Origin: DATIXD01 sp035518875
GTDB lineage: Bacteria; Pseudomonadota; Gammaproteobacteria; Methylococcales; Methylococcaceae
NCBI GenBank assembly: GCA_035518875.1
Contig: DATIXD010000359.1
Coordinates: 1-20,767 of the forward strand
DNA: 20,767 nucleotides
Reading direction: 5' to 3'
In this document: positions 1 to 8,251 of the stretch, in pieces
Layout: each line of letters starts with the position of its first letter
Position numbering within the stretch: the stretch's first letter is position 1
Made by a program: the position numbers and the translations under genes
Notes under the pieces: model-generated
What the model was told of the DNA's origin: nothing
The model's input: the letters and a program-made list of their open reading frames with translations, nothing else
Database searches by the model: none

Positions 1-1242
1 CCGAACCGGTGCGACCAGTTGGGTGTCCGAACCGATGAACGCGCCGTCATCGATGACCGTGAGGTGCTTGTTGGCACCGTCGTAATTGCAGACGATGGTA
101 CCGGCGCCGATGTTGACGCCAGAACCAACGATGGCGTCGCCGACATAGCTGAGATGGTTGATCTTGGATCCCTTGGCCACCTCGGCTTTTTTGAGTTCAA
201 CGAAATTGCCGATATGAACGTCTTCGCCGATCTTGGTTCCGCCCGGCCGAATTCGGGCGAAGGGGCCGATGCGACTGCCTGCACCGATGGTGGCGTTCTC
301 GATGACGCTGTTGGCGAAGATTTCCACCCCATCGCCGATCTCGCTGTCCTTGATATAGACATTCGGCCCGATCCGGACATTGCTGCCAATACGCAGTTGC
401 CCTTCAAGCACGACGTTGACGTCGATTTCCACATCTTGACCGAGCTCCAGAATTTCTCCGCGCAGGTCGAAGCGCGCCGGATCGCGGAGGGTCACGCCCT
501 GTTCCATCAGGGCATTGGCCTGACCAATCTGGTAAAGCCTTTCCAGATGAGCCAACTGGGCGCGGTCGTTGACGCCCAACACTTCGTTTGCATCGCCCGG
601 TTGACTGGTGTCGACGTACACGCCATCGGCCACCGCCATGGCGATGATATCGGTCAAGTAATATTCGCCCTGGGCATTTTGGTTGGTGAGCCGTGTCAGC
701 CAGCCTTTCAGCCGACTGCCCTTGACCGCCAGAATGCCGGTGTTCACTTCGCGAATTGTCCGCTGCTCCGGGGTCGCGTCCTTTTCCTCTACGATGCACA
801 GCACATGGCCTTCGTTATCCCGAACGATCCGGCCGTAACCGGTCGGGTTCTCCAGGATGACGGTGAGCAGTCCCAGACTCTTTTCGCCGGCGTGACGGAT
901 GAGCTTTTGCACGGTTTCCAGCTGCAGCAGGGGAACGTCGCCGTAAAGAATCAGAACGACCCCATCGGCTTTGACCCAGTCCGCCACCTGCATCACGGCA
1001 TGCCCGGTGCCGAGCCGCTGTTTCTGTTCGGTCGATCGAGCGCTCAGGTGCCCGAGCACTGCCAGCACCTCTTCTCCGCCATGTCCGTAGATCACGTTGA
1101 TGTCGTTCTCGCCCAGTTGGGAGGCCAGTCGATGGACATGCGCGAGCAGCGGCATGCCGCCCAGCTTGTGAAGGACCTTGGGATGGGCCGACCGCATCCG
1201 CTTTCCTTGACCCGCCGCCAGTATGATGGTTTGCAATGGCAT
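1..1242 (-). CDS. glmU: Bifunctional N-acetylglucosamine-1-phosphate uridyltransferase / glucosamine-1-phosphate acetyltransferase GlmU, 3' end missing
   Basis: Reading leftward from the ATG at 1242-1240 the frame is open to the window edge, giving the first 414 codons of a family about 455 residues long; the C-terminus lies outside. The protein opens MPLQTIILAAGQGKRMRS, the nucleotide-sugar pyrophosphorylase loop (family consensus LAAGxGTRMRS; here K replaces T). The last residues visible (GSDTQLVAPV) belong to the C-terminal left-handed beta-helix that carries the acetyltransferase. GlmU is cytoplasmic, acetylates GlcN-1-P and then transfers UMP to form UDP-GlcNAc, the precursor of peptidoglycan and lipopolysaccharide. 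It follows atpC, as is common in gammaproteobacteria, but the intrinsic terminator at 1287-1335 separates them, so it probably has its own promoter in the AT-rich 1243-1286. No convincing Shine-Dalgarno precedes the ATG. Confidence 0.96.
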   Translation of the reverse strand, partial: MPLQTIILAAGQGKRMRSAHPKVLHKLGGMPLLAHVHRLASQLGENDINVIYGHGGEEVLAVLGHLSARSTEQKQRLGTGHAVMQVADWVKADGVVLILYGDVPLLQLETVQKLIRHAGEKSLGLLTVILENPTGYGRIVRDNEGHVLCIVEEKDATPEQRTIREVNTGILAVKGSRLKGWLTRLTNQNAQGEYYLTDIIAMAVADGVYVDTSQPGDANEVLGVNDRAQLAHLERLYQIGQANALMEQGVTLRDPARFDLRGEILELGQDVEIDVNVVLEGQLRIGSNVRIGPNVYIKDSEIGDGVEIFANSVIENATIGAGSRIGPFARIRPGGTKIGEDVHIGNFVELKKAEVAKGSKINHLSYVGDAIVGSGVNIGAGTIVCNYDGANKHLTVIDDGAFIGSDTQLVAPVR

Positions 1243-1286
1243 GATTGTGGGTATTTGCTGACTAATAAAATATAAGCTTAGCAAAC

Positions 1287-1335
1287 AAAAAACCCAGCCC
1301 CTATGGAAATGGACTATTCCATAGCCGGGCTGGGT
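1287..1335 (-). terminator. Intrinsic terminator of the atp operon
   Basis: A long hairpin has a 9-bp GC-rich base (1292-1300 with 1327-1335), a 2-nt bulge at 1325-1326, and an 8-bp upper stem (1301-1308 with 1317-1324) closed by an 8-nt loop. On the minus strand it is followed by six T residues (complement of 1287-1292) and more T-rich sequence. It begins 22 nt after the atpC stop, so it ends the atp transcript before glmU. Confidence 0.93.
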
Positions 1336-1356
1336 GTTCGTCGGGACGAGATTCGC

Positions 1357-1776
1357 TCAGCGATGCTTGCGCCAACGCTCCAGGGTTTGCAGCTGCACCA
1401 CAGCCTCCAGCAACTCAGCTTGCGCCCTGGCCAGGTCGTATTTGCCCGATGTGTCCGCCAGCATTTCCTCGGCGCGTTGCTTGGCTTCCTTAGCCGCGGC
1501 CTCGTCGATATCCTTGGCCCGCACCGCCTTATCGGCCAGAACCGTTACCAGATGCGGCTGTACCTCCAAAATCCCGCCCGAAACATAAAACGGCAGGGTC
1601 TCTTTATCGTCGATCTTGACCTGCACCTCTCCCGGCCGCAAGCGTGTGAGCAGGGGCGCATGGCGCGCCGCGATGCCCACATCGCCCTCCGAAGCCGGCG
1701 CGATGACCATTTCCGCGAGCCCGGAGTAGATCTCCTGCTCCGCGCTCACGATGTCGACGTGGATCGTCATAGCCAT
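1357..1776 (-). CDS. atpC: F1 ATP synthase epsilon subunit
   Basis: This 139-residue protein has the usual length of the epsilon subunit, the central-stalk component that joins gamma to the c-ring and can inhibit ATP hydrolysis. It has an N-terminal beta-sandwich (about residues 1-85; motifs SAEQEIYSG, GDVGIAARHAPLLT and YVSGGILEVQP) and a C-terminal helical hairpin (about 90-135). The chosen start at 1776 has GGAGAG 8 nt upstream; the Met two codons later is possible but less well spaced. It is the last gene of the atp operon, 20 nt after atpD, and is followed by the terminator at 1287-1335. Confidence 0.97.
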   Translation of the reverse strand: MAMTIHVDIVSAEQEIYSGLAEMVIAPASEGDVGIAARHAPLLTRLRPGEVQVKIDDKETLPFYVSGGILEVQPHLVTVLADKAVRAKDIDEAAAKEAKQRAEEMLADTSGKYDLARAQAELLEAVVQLQTLERWRKHR

Positions 1777-1796
1777 GGTTCAGGCTCTCCGGCTTA

Positions 1797-3179
1797 TTAA
1801 GCGGCCAAACGCTTGGCTTTTTCCAAAACTTCGTCGATGGTTCCGACCATGTAGAAGGCCTGTTCGGGAATATCGTCGAACTCGCCTTCGGTAATGCCTT
1901 TGAAGCCCGCGATGGTGTCTTTCAGCGAGACATATTTGCCGGGAGAGCCGGTGAAAACCTCGGCGACGAAGAACGGCTGCGACAGGAAGCGCTGAATCTT
2001 GCGGGCTCGGGACACAGTCAGCTTATCCTCTTCGGACAACTCGTCCATGCCCAGAATGGCGATGATGTCGCGCAATTCCTTGTAACGCTGAAGGGTACCC
2101 TGAACTTTGCGGGTGACGTTGTAATGTTCCTGACCGATCACCAGCGGGTCGAGCTGGCGGCTGGTGGAATCGAGCGGATCCACCGCCGGGTAGATGCCCA
2201 GCTCGGCGATCTGACGAGACAACACCACGGTCGCGTCCAGGTGGGCAAAGGTGGTTGCCGGGGACGGGTCGGTCAAGTCGTCGGCAGGGACGTAGACGGC
2301 CTGAATCGAGGTGATGGAACCGGTCTTGGTGGAGGTGATGCGTTCCTGCAAGACGCCCATTTCCTCCGCCAGGTTCGGCTGATAGCCCACCGCGGAGGGC
2401 ATGCGGCCGAGCAGCGCGGAGACTTCGGTGCCGGCCAGGGTGTAACGGTAGATGTTGTCAATGAACAGCAGAACGTCGCGGCCTTCCTCGCGGAAGAATT
2501 CGGCCATGGTCAGGCCGGTCAGCGCCACGCGCAGACGGTTGCCCGGTGGCTCGTTCATCTGCCCGTAAACCAGGGACACCTTGTCCAAAACATTGGAGTC
2601 CTTCATTTCGTGGTAGAAGTCATTGCCTTCGCGGGTACGCTCGCCCACCCCGGCAAACACGGAGTAGCCGCTGTGCTCAATGGCGATGTTGCGGATCAGC
2701 TCCATCATGTTCACGGTCTTACCGACTCCGGCGCCGCCGAACAAGCCGACTTTACCGCCCTTGGCGAAGGGGCAGACCAGGTCGATCACCTTGATGCCGG
2801 TTTCCAACAACTCGTTGGTGGCAGCCTGATCTTCGAAGCTCGGAGCCTTGCGGTGAATCCCCCAGCGCTCCTGCTCACCGATCGGACCCTTTTCGTCTAT
2901 TGGGTCGCCCAGAACGTTCATGATGCGGCCCAGGGTTTCCTTGCCCACGGGGACTGAAATGGCGGCGCCGGTGCTCTGCACGGCCAGACCGCGCTGCAGG
3001 CCGTCGGTGCTGCCCATGGCGATGGTTCTGACCACGCCGTCGCCCAATTGCTGCTGAACCTCCAGAACCAGGTTGGCGCCTTCGACTCTCAATGCGTCGT
3101 AAATCTTCGGCAGCGATTCGCGCGGGAATTCCACGTCGACCACGGCGCCGATAATCTGAACGATTTTGCCCGAACTCAT
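1797..3179 (-). CDS. atpD: F1 ATP synthase beta subunit (catalytic)
   Basis: At 460 residues it is full length for the beta subunit, which carries the catalytic nucleotide sites of F1 at the cytoplasmic face of the membrane. The P-loop GGAGVGKT is at residues 148-155, the catalytic GERTREGNDF begins at about 179 (Glu180), LLFIDNIYRYTLAG is the Walker B region, and the C-terminal DELSEED sequence that gives the loop its name is intact. The ATG at 3179 has GAGAGGA 7 nt upstream. It lies 43 nt downstream of atpG. All expected key residues are present, with no sign of truncation or transfer. Confidence 0.99.
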   Translation of the reverse strand: MSSGKIVQIIGAVVDVEFPRESLPKIYDALRVEGANLVLEVQQQLGDGVVRTIAMGSTDGLQRGLAVQSTGAAISVPVGKETLGRIMNVLGDPIDEKGPIGEQERWGIHRKAPSFEDQAATNELLETGIKVIDLVCPFAKGGKVGLFGGAGVGKTVNMMELIRNIAIEHSGYSVFAGVGERTREGNDFYHEMKDSNVLDKVSLVYGQMNEPPGNRLRVALTGLTMAEFFREEGRDVLLFIDNIYRYTLAGTEVSALLGRMPSAVGYQPNLAEEMGVLQERITSTKTGSITSIQAVYVPADDLTDPSPATTFAHLDATVVLSRQIAELGIYPAVDPLDSTSRQLDPLVIGQEHYNVTRKVQGTLQRYKELRDIIAILGMDELSEEDKLTVSRARKIQRFLSQPFFVAEVFTGSPGKYVSLKDTIAGFKGITEGEFDDIPEQAFYMVGTIDEVLEKAKRLAA

Positions 3180-3222
3180 GTTACGTCCTCTCGAAATCTT
3201 TTAATTTGCTTGAACGAACCGG

Positions 3223-4086
3223 CTAGACCGCAGCCGCGCCACCGACAATCTCGGAAATTTCCTGGGTAATGGCCGCCTGCCGCGCCTTGTTATAGATCAA
3301 CTGCAATTCGTTGATCAGCTTGCCGGCATTGTCCGAGGCGCTCTTCATCGCCACCATTCGCGCGGCCTGTTCACAGGCGTTGTTTTCCACAACGCCCTGA
3401 AAGACGATGGATTCGATATAGCGGTTCAGTAAGTCGTCCAGAACTTCCTTGGCGTCGGGTTCGTAAAGATAATCCCAATGCCCCTTCAGCTCCTCGGCGA
3501 TCTCCTCGGCTCGAATCGGCAGCAACTGCTCCAGTTTCGGCCGCTGTGTCATGGTGTTCACAAACTCGTTGTAGAACACGTACAGCGCGTCGATCTTGCC
3601 GGCGTTGTAGTCGTCCAGCATGACCTTGATCACGCCGATGATATCTTCCAAATGCGGCGTGTCGCCCAGCTTGGTCGCTTGCGCGACGACGTTGGCGCCA
3701 ATCCCGCCGAAAAACGAGCTGCCCTTCTGACCGATGGTGCAAATCTGAACGTCGACGTTTTCATTGGACCACGCCCGCAGCTTGCGCAGCATTATCCTGA
3801 ACAGATTGGAGTTGAGGCCGCCGCAAAGGCCGCGGTCGGAGGAGATCAGGATGACCCCGACCCGGCTAACCATCCTTTCATCCATGAAAGTGTGCTTGTA
3901 TTCCGGGTTAGCATGCGCCAGATGCTTGATGATTTGGGCGATCTTCCTGGAATAGGGACGGGTAGCCTGCATTCTGGCCTGCGTTTTCCGCATCTTGCTG
4001 GTTGCCACCTTTTCCATAGCGCGCGTGATTTTCTGAGTATTTTTGATACTCGCAATCTTCACCCGGATTTCTTTACCTACGGCCAT
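3223..4086 (-). CDS. atpG: F1 ATP synthase gamma subunit
   Basis: This 287-residue protein is the central rotor shaft of F1. The N-terminal coiled-coil helix begins MAVGKEIRVKIASIKNTQKI with TRAMEKVATSKM following, and the C-terminal helix contains ARMVAMKSASDNAG and ends near NKARQAAITQEISEIVGGA; together these form the antiparallel coiled coil inside the alpha3beta3 ring. SSDRGLCGGLN in the central Rossmann-like domain is diagnostic. The start lies 10 nt after the atpA stop, and the AAGG formed by that stop region can serve as ribosome binding site, suggesting translational coupling. Confidence 0.98.
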   Translation of the reverse strand: MAVGKEIRVKIASIKNTQKITRAMEKVATSKMRKTQARMQATRPYSRKIAQIIKHLAHANPEYKHTFMDERMVSRVGVILISSDRGLCGGLNSNLFRIMLRKLRAWSNENVDVQICTIGQKGSSFFGGIGANVVAQATKLGDTPHLEDIIGVIKVMLDDYNAGKIDALYVFYNEFVNTMTQRPKLEQLLPIRAEEIAEELKGHWDYLYEPDAKEVLDDLLNRYIESIVFQGVVENNACEQAARMVAMKSASDNAGKLINELQLIYNKARQAAITQEISEIVGGAAAV

Positions 4087-4096
4087 GACTTAACCC

Positions 4097-5638
4097 TTAC
4101 CAGGCGTGCGTTGCTTTGAATTTCTTCACCGCCGCATCCAGCGCGGACTGGATTTCGTCGTTGTAATCGCCGCTCGCGTTGATCTTGTCCAGCAATTCAG
4201 CGTGTTCTGCTTTCATGTAGTTCTGCAGCGCATCTTCGAAGTCGCGGACCTTGTTGACTTCGACATCGTCGAGGAAACCTTCGTTGGCCGCGTACAGGGA
4301 AACCGCCATGGCCGCAACACTCATGGGTGCGTATTGGTTCTGCTTCATCAATTCCGTCACACGCTGGCCGCGCTCGATCTGCTTGCGAGTACTCTCATCC
4401 AGTTCCGAGGCGAACTGGGCGAAGGCCGCGAGTTCGCGGAACTGCGCCAGGTCGAGACGAATGCCGCCGCCCAGCTTCTTGATGACCTTGGTCTGGGCCG
4501 CGCCACCGACGCGGGACACCGAAAGTCCGGCGTTGACCGCCGGACGTATCCCCGCGTTGAACAGGTTGGTTTCCAGGAAGATCTGGCCGTCGGTGATGGA
4601 GATCACGTTGGTGGGAACAAACGCGGACACGTCGCCGGCCTGGGTTTCGATGATCGGCAGCGCGGTCAGCGAACCGGTCTTTCCCGTCACCTTTCCCCCG
4701 GTCAGCTTTTCGACTTCTTCGGCGTTGATGCGGGACGCGCGCTCGAGCAGACGGGAATGCAGATAGAATACGTCGCCGGGGTAAGCCTCGCGTCCCGGCG
4801 GGCGGCGGAGCAATAGGGAGACCTGACGATAGGCCCAAGCCTGCTTGGTGAGATCGTCATAGATGATCAGCGCGTCTTCGCCGCGGTCCCGGAAGAACTC
4901 GCCCATCGAGCAGCCGGTGTAGGGCGCGATGAACTGCAAGGCGGCGGATTCGGAAGCGGAGGCCACGACGATAATAGTGTGGGCCATGGCGCCGTGCTCT
5001 TCCAGCTTGCGCACGACGTTGGCGATCGAGGACTGCTTCTGGCCAATGGCGACATAGATGCACTTAACGCCGGTGCCTTTCTGGTTGATGATCGTGTCGA
5101 TGGCGATGGCGGTCTTGCCGGTCTGGCGGTCACCGATGATCAACTCGCGCTGGCCGCGGCCGATCGGAATCATCGAGTCGATCGCCTTCAACCCGGTCTG
5201 CACCGGCTGGCTCACCGACTGACGGGAAATCACGCCCGGCGCGATTTTTTCGATCGGCGAGCGCGTTTCAAAATAAATCGTCCCCTTGCCGTCGATGGGA
5301 TTGCCCAGCGCATCGACGACGCGACCCAGCAAGCCCTCCCCCACCGGCACTTCCAGAATGCGACCCGTCGTTTTGACGCTGTCGCCTTCGGCTAGGTGGT
5401 CGTAGGAACCCAGCACCACGGCGCCGACCGAATCCCGTTCCAGGTTCAAGGCCATTCCGTAAGTGTTGCCGGGAAATTCCAACATTTCGCCCTGCATTAC
5501 GTCGCTCAGACCGTGGATGCGGACAATGCCGTCGGTCAGACTGACGATCGTTCCTTCGGTGCGAGACTCGACGCCCAGATCGAAATTCTCGATCCTATTC
5601 TTAATGAGCTCGCTGATTTCAGAGGGGTTTAATTGCAT
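4097..5638 (-). CDS. atpA: F1 ATP synthase alpha subunit
   Basis: At 513 residues it matches the usual length of the alpha subunit, which alternates with beta in the F1 hexamer and holds the non-catalytic nucleotide sites. Visible features are the P-loop GDRQTGKT at residues 169-176, ALIIYDDLTKQAWAYRQ (Walker B region, about 256-272), and the VSRVGG segment with Arg376, the arginine finger that reaches the neighbouring catalytic site. The N-terminus (MQLNPSEISELIKNRI) is the delta-binding helix. It lies 15 nt after atpH; its Shine-Dalgarno is weak (GGGCGAG some 12 nt upstream), so reinitiation after atpH is likely. Confidence 0.99.
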   Translation of the reverse strand: MQLNPSEISELIKNRIENFDLGVESRTEGTIVSLTDGIVRIHGLSDVMQGEMLEFPGNTYGMALNLERDSVGAVVLGSYDHLAEGDSVKTTGRILEVPVGEGLLGRVVDALGNPIDGKGTIYFETRSPIEKIAPGVISRQSVSQPVQTGLKAIDSMIPIGRGQRELIIGDRQTGKTAIAIDTIINQKGTGVKCIYVAIGQKQSSIANVVRKLEEHGAMAHTIIVVASASESAALQFIAPYTGCSMGEFFRDRGEDALIIYDDLTKQAWAYRQVSLLLRRPPGREAYPGDVFYLHSRLLERASRINAEEVEKLTGGKVTGKTGSLTALPIIETQAGDVSAFVPTNVISITDGQIFLETNLFNAGIRPAVNAGLSVSRVGGAAQTKVIKKLGGGIRLDLAQFRELAAFAQFASELDESTRKQIERGQRVTELMKQNQYAPMSVAAMAVSLYAANEGFLDDVEVNKVRDFEDALQNYMKAEHAELLDKINASGDYNDEIQSALDAAVKKFKATHAW

Positions 5639-5653
5639 GATTCTTTACTCGCC

Positions 5654-6190
5654 CTAGTTGTAGAGTCTCTTTGCCAATCGCTGTATTTGCCCGCGGACTG
5701 AGGCGTCGATCACCCGATCGCCGGCCCGGATCAGTACGCCGCCGATTAGTGATTCATCGAGCCGCACGTTCAGACGAGGCTGTTTGCCCAGCGTCGTCTG
5801 CAGCCTGTCGGAGAGCTGATCGCGCTCCTCATCATCCAGCGGGTACGCCGAGGACACATCGACGTCGATGTAGCCTTCTTCCTCGGCCCGGTGCTGCTCG
5901 AACTGCTCGCTGATCTTCTTGATCAGGCCCAGGCGTCGATTAGCGACGAGCAATCTCACGAAATTCTCGGTCTCGGCATCCAGCCTACCCTGACACAAAT
6001 CCAGAAAGGCTCGGGTGAACTGTTCCTTCTTGGCTTTCGGATTGGCCGCGGCTTGCGCCATCCGCCGGTCCTCCATGAGCGCGGCGATAAATGCGAGCGC
6101 TTCCGACCATTGAGCGGTCGAGGCAGTTTCCTTGGCCCTCTTATAGGCCGCTACCGCGTATGGCCTAGCCAGTGTCGCTAGTTCGCTCAT
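5654..6190 (-). CDS. atpH: F1 ATP synthase delta subunit
   Basis: This 178-residue protein is the delta (OSCP-like) subunit that ties the peripheral b2 stalk to the top of F1. The opening MSELATLARPYAVAAYKRA and the C-terminal block LIGGVLIRAGDRVIDASVRGQI with the closing LAKRL are family signatures. Its ATG overlaps the atpF stop codon by one base (TAATG), so the two are very probably translationally coupled, and atpA follows after 15 nt. Confidence 0.98.
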   Translation of the reverse strand: MSELATLARPYAVAAYKRAKETASTAQWSEALAFIAALMEDRRMAQAAANPKAKKEQFTRAFLDLCQGRLDAETENFVRLLVANRRLGLIKKISEQFEQHRAEEEGYIDVDVSSAYPLDDEERDQLSDRLQTTLGKQPRLNVRLDESLIGGVLIRAGDRVIDASVRGQIQRLAKRLYN

Positions 6191-6669
6191 TATGCCTGAC
6201 CCAACTGCTTGCCGAGGTCTTTGATGATTTCCTTGTGCTTACCTTCATCGACTTCCTTTTTCAGGATCTGCTCGGCCGCGGAAATCGCCAAAGCGCCCAC
6301 TTGCTTGCGCAATTGCGCCTTCGCGTGCTGCATTTCCCGATCGATTTCGGCCTGGGCGGCAACGATCAGACGCTCGCCTTCCTGTTTGGCCGCCTCTTTC
6401 GACTCCTCGACCACCTCGTTGGCGCGCTTTTGGGCCAGGGTGATGATTTCGGACGCCTGCTCTTTCGCCTCTTTGATTGCGGCCTTGGCGCGTTTCTCGG
6501 CAAGCTCCATCTCATGCTTGCCCTTGTCGGCCGCGGCCAGACCATCGGCGATTTTCTTCTTGCGCTCTTCGAGGGCCTGCATCAATGGCGGCCAAACGTA
6601 CTTCATGGTGAACCACACCAGAAGCGCGAAGGTGATCATCTGCCCGATCAGAGTGGCGTTAATATTCAC
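6190..6669 (-). CDS. atpF: Fo ATP synthase b subunit
   Basis: This 159-residue protein is the peripheral-stalk b subunit. A single membrane helix spans about residues 5-26 (LIGQMITFALLVWFTMKYVWPPL), followed by a long Lys/Glu/Ala-rich helix (about 35-140) that forms the right-handed coiled coil of the b dimer. The start is GTG at 6669, supported by GAGGAAAG about 5 nt upstream; the reading MNINATLIGQ fits the usual b-subunit N-terminus. Its stop overlaps the atpH start. Confidence 0.98.
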   Translation of the reverse strand: MNINATLIGQMITFALLVWFTMKYVWPPLMQALEERKKKIADGLAAADKGKHEMELAEKRAKAAIKEAKEQASEIITLAQKRANEVVEESKEAAKQEGERLIVAAQAEIDREMQHAKAQLRKQVGALAISAAEQILKKEVDEGKHKEIIKDLGKQLGQA

Positions 6670-6721
6670 GGCGCTTTCCTCATTCTTTGTGGACTGAAGG
6701 AACGACTGTCGTCCGATCCGG

Positions 6722-6967
6722 CTATTTCACAAACGGGTTTGCGAAGGTGAAGAACAAGGCCAGACCGACGCCGATCATCGTCACCGCGTCCAAAAGACCT
6801 GCGACGATGAACATCTTGACCTGCAACATGGGCACCATTTCCGGCTGACGGGCTGCGCCTTCCAGGAACTTTCCGCCGAGCAGACCGAAACCGATCGCGG
6901 TTCCCATCGCCCCCATACCCAGAATGATGCCAACGGCGATCGCGGTCATGCCATATACAGATTCCAT
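6722..6967 (-). CDS. atpE: Fo ATP synthase c subunit (rotor ring)
   Basis: This 81-residue two-helix hairpin is the proteolipid of the rotor ring. Helix 1 is a glycine-rich segment (about 8-32), the polar loop is GAARQPEM (37-44), and helix 2 (about 52-77) carries the proton-binding carboxylate Asp60 in GLLDAVTMIGVG. An aspartate here and the absence of the sodium-ligand pattern indicate a proton-translocating enzyme. It is encoded between atpB and atpF, with an unusually strong ribosome binding site, as expected for a subunit needed in about ten copies. Confidence 0.98.
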   Translation of the reverse strand: MESVYGMTAIAVGIILGMGAMGTAIGFGLLGGKFLEGAARQPEMVPMLQVKMFIVAGLLDAVTMIGVGLALFFTFANPFVK

Positions 6968-7012
6968 ATTTCCTCCAAATATTTCAGATAAGTTGCGTTA
7001 AAAAAACCGATT
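6968..7012 (-). promoter_or_regulatory. Strong ribosome binding site and U-rich leader of atpE
   Basis: On the minus strand the gap between atpB and atpE contains a T7 run, an A/T-rich stretch and then TTGGAGGAAAT directly before the ATG, the best Shine-Dalgarno in the operon. A U-rich tract plus strong ribosome binding site before atpE is known in Escherichia coli as a translation enhancer that raises c-subunit output. The same role here is an inference. Confidence 0.7.
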
Positions 7013-7792
7013 CTAATGATCTTCGTGAGCCAGACTCAGGTACACGATCGTCAGCACCATGAAGATGAAGGCTTGCAAGGTGATGATCAGGATGTGGAAA
7101 ATGGCCCAGGGCAAGCTCAAGGCGGGTTGGACCCACCAGGGCAGCAGGGCGATCAGGATGAAGATCAGTTCGCCCGCATACATGTTTCCGAAAAGTCGCA
7201 GACCGAGCGAGATGGGCTTGGCCAGTTCTTCAACCAATTTCAGTAGCAGGTTGAAAGGGATCATCCATTTGCCGAAGGGTGTGAGCAACATTTCCTTGGC
7301 GAAGCCGACCGGCCCCTTGACCTTAATGCTGTAGAAAATGATCAGGCAGAACACCGAGATCGACATCGCGAAGGTGCCGTTCAAGTCGGTGCTGGGCACG
7401 ACGCGCAGATACTCCAAACCCACTGCTTTACCGATGTCGGGCAGCAGATCCACCGGAATCAGGTCCATGGCGTTCATCAGGAACACCCAGCAGAAGATCG
7501 TCAGGGCCAGGGGAGCGATGAGCGCGCTGCGGCCATGGAAACTGTCCTTGACCTGGGTGTCGACGAATTCGACCAGCATCTCGGTGAAATTTTGGAGACT
7601 GCCCGGTACACCGCTGGTCGCCTTTTCGGCCGCCTTCTTGAAGGCTAAAACGAACAGGAGACCCAAGAATGCGGAGAAAAACAGGGTATCCAAGTGGAAG
7701 GTCCAAAAGCCTTCGCCCGTGGATAAGGGGGTCAAATGATGGACGATATAACCGGTTGCGCCGCCGCCTGAATCATGTGCTTCGGTTGCCAT
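7013..7792 (-). CDS. atpB: Fo ATP synthase a subunit (stator channel)
   Basis: This integral membrane subunit forms the proton half-channels against the c-ring. Numbered from the ATG at 7792 (259 residues), the essential stator arginine is Arg199 in ISLGLRLFGNMYAGELIF, with Glu207, His233 (IFHILI) and Gln240 (ITLQAF) at the expected relative positions. Several hydrophobic helices are evident. The frame extends upstream to a TTG at 7813 overlapping the atpI stop, but the ATG gives the usual N-terminus (MATEAHDSGG leading to YIVHHL), so I choose it. It lies 17 nt after atpI. Confidence 0.97.
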   Translation of the reverse strand: MATEAHDSGGGATGYIVHHLTPLSTGEGFWTFHLDTLFFSAFLGLLFVLAFKKAAEKATSGVPGSLQNFTEMLVEFVDTQVKDSFHGRSALIAPLALTIFCWVFLMNAMDLIPVDLLPDIGKAVGLEYLRVVPSTDLNGTFAMSISVFCLIIFYSIKVKGPVGFAKEMLLTPFGKWMIPFNLLLKLVEELAKPISLGLRLFGNMYAGELIFILIALLPWWVQPALSLPWAIFHILIITLQAFIFMVLTIVYLSLAHEDH

Positions 7793-7809
7793 CTGATCTC
7801 GTTCTCTCG

Positions 7810-8178
7810 TCAATTACCCAGCAAAAGAGCAAACCAAAAAACCATTATCACCGATACGAAGCCGATGAATAATGGCATGAACAATATGCCCGGCAGTTGG
7901 AATACAAATACAAATAGGAGGGCGGTAATGATTAGCTTGATCGATTCGCCCAGATAGAAGGTTCTGACGACTTCCCTTGCGGTTCTTCTCGGGTCTGATC
8001 GCCCGAATTTGAAGGCAAAATAAGCATTAGGCAAGAACCCCACTAGCCCGCCGAGCAGCGCCGATCTGGCTTGTTCCATACCACCCAACAGCAGCGTCAG
8101 TGTCGAAACCGCCAGTATGGTCAGCGCCTGAAGCTGGAGCACTCGCCTGACTGCAAGAAACAGGCTTCTCCCGCTCAT
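7810..8178 (-). CDS. atpI: ATP synthase accessory protein AtpI
   Basis: This 122-residue hydrophobic protein with about four membrane segments carries the LLGGLVGFLPNAYFAFKFGR signature of the AtpI family. It is the first gene of the operon, 17 nt before atpB. AtpI is not part of the finished enzyme; in other bacteria it is linked to c-ring assembly or magnesium handling, and its role here is inferred from family and position. A G-rich ribosome binding site (GGGGGGA) sits 6 nt before the ATG, and the promoter at 8205-8233 lies just upstream. Confidence 0.93.
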   Translation of the reverse strand: MSGRSLFLAVRRVLQLQALTILAVSTLTLLLGGMEQARSALLGGLVGFLPNAYFAFKFGRSDPRRTAREVVRTFYLGESIKLIITALLFVFVFQLPGILFMPLFIGFVSVIMVFWFALLLGN

Positions 8179-8204
8179 TCAGCGTCCCCCCAAAATCGCC
8201 CCGA

Positions 8205-8233
8205 ATGATAGCAACCGAAATGGCTAAGATCAA
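8205..8233 (-). promoter_or_regulatory. Sigma70-type promoter of the atp operon
   Basis: On the minus strand TTGATC (complement of 8228-8233) and TATCAT (complement of 8205-8210) are separated by exactly 17 bp, close to the consensus -35 and -10 elements. The initiation site would fall near 8198, about 20 nt before the atpI start. The -35 box begins 19 bp after the parB stop, so parAB and atp are separable transcription units although close together. Confidence 0.75.
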
Positions 8234-8251
8234 CGCTTTATGCGTGTCCGA

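Noticed and set aside
19..1275. Long plus-strand reading frame over glmU
   Set aside because: It mirrors the minus-strand glmU, whose product has clear family motifs; the plus-strand product is a compositional shadow.
2124..2957. Plus-strand frame of 277 codons opposite atpD
   Set aside because: The opposite strand encodes the highly conserved beta subunit; the plus-strand product resembles no family and arises from codon bias.
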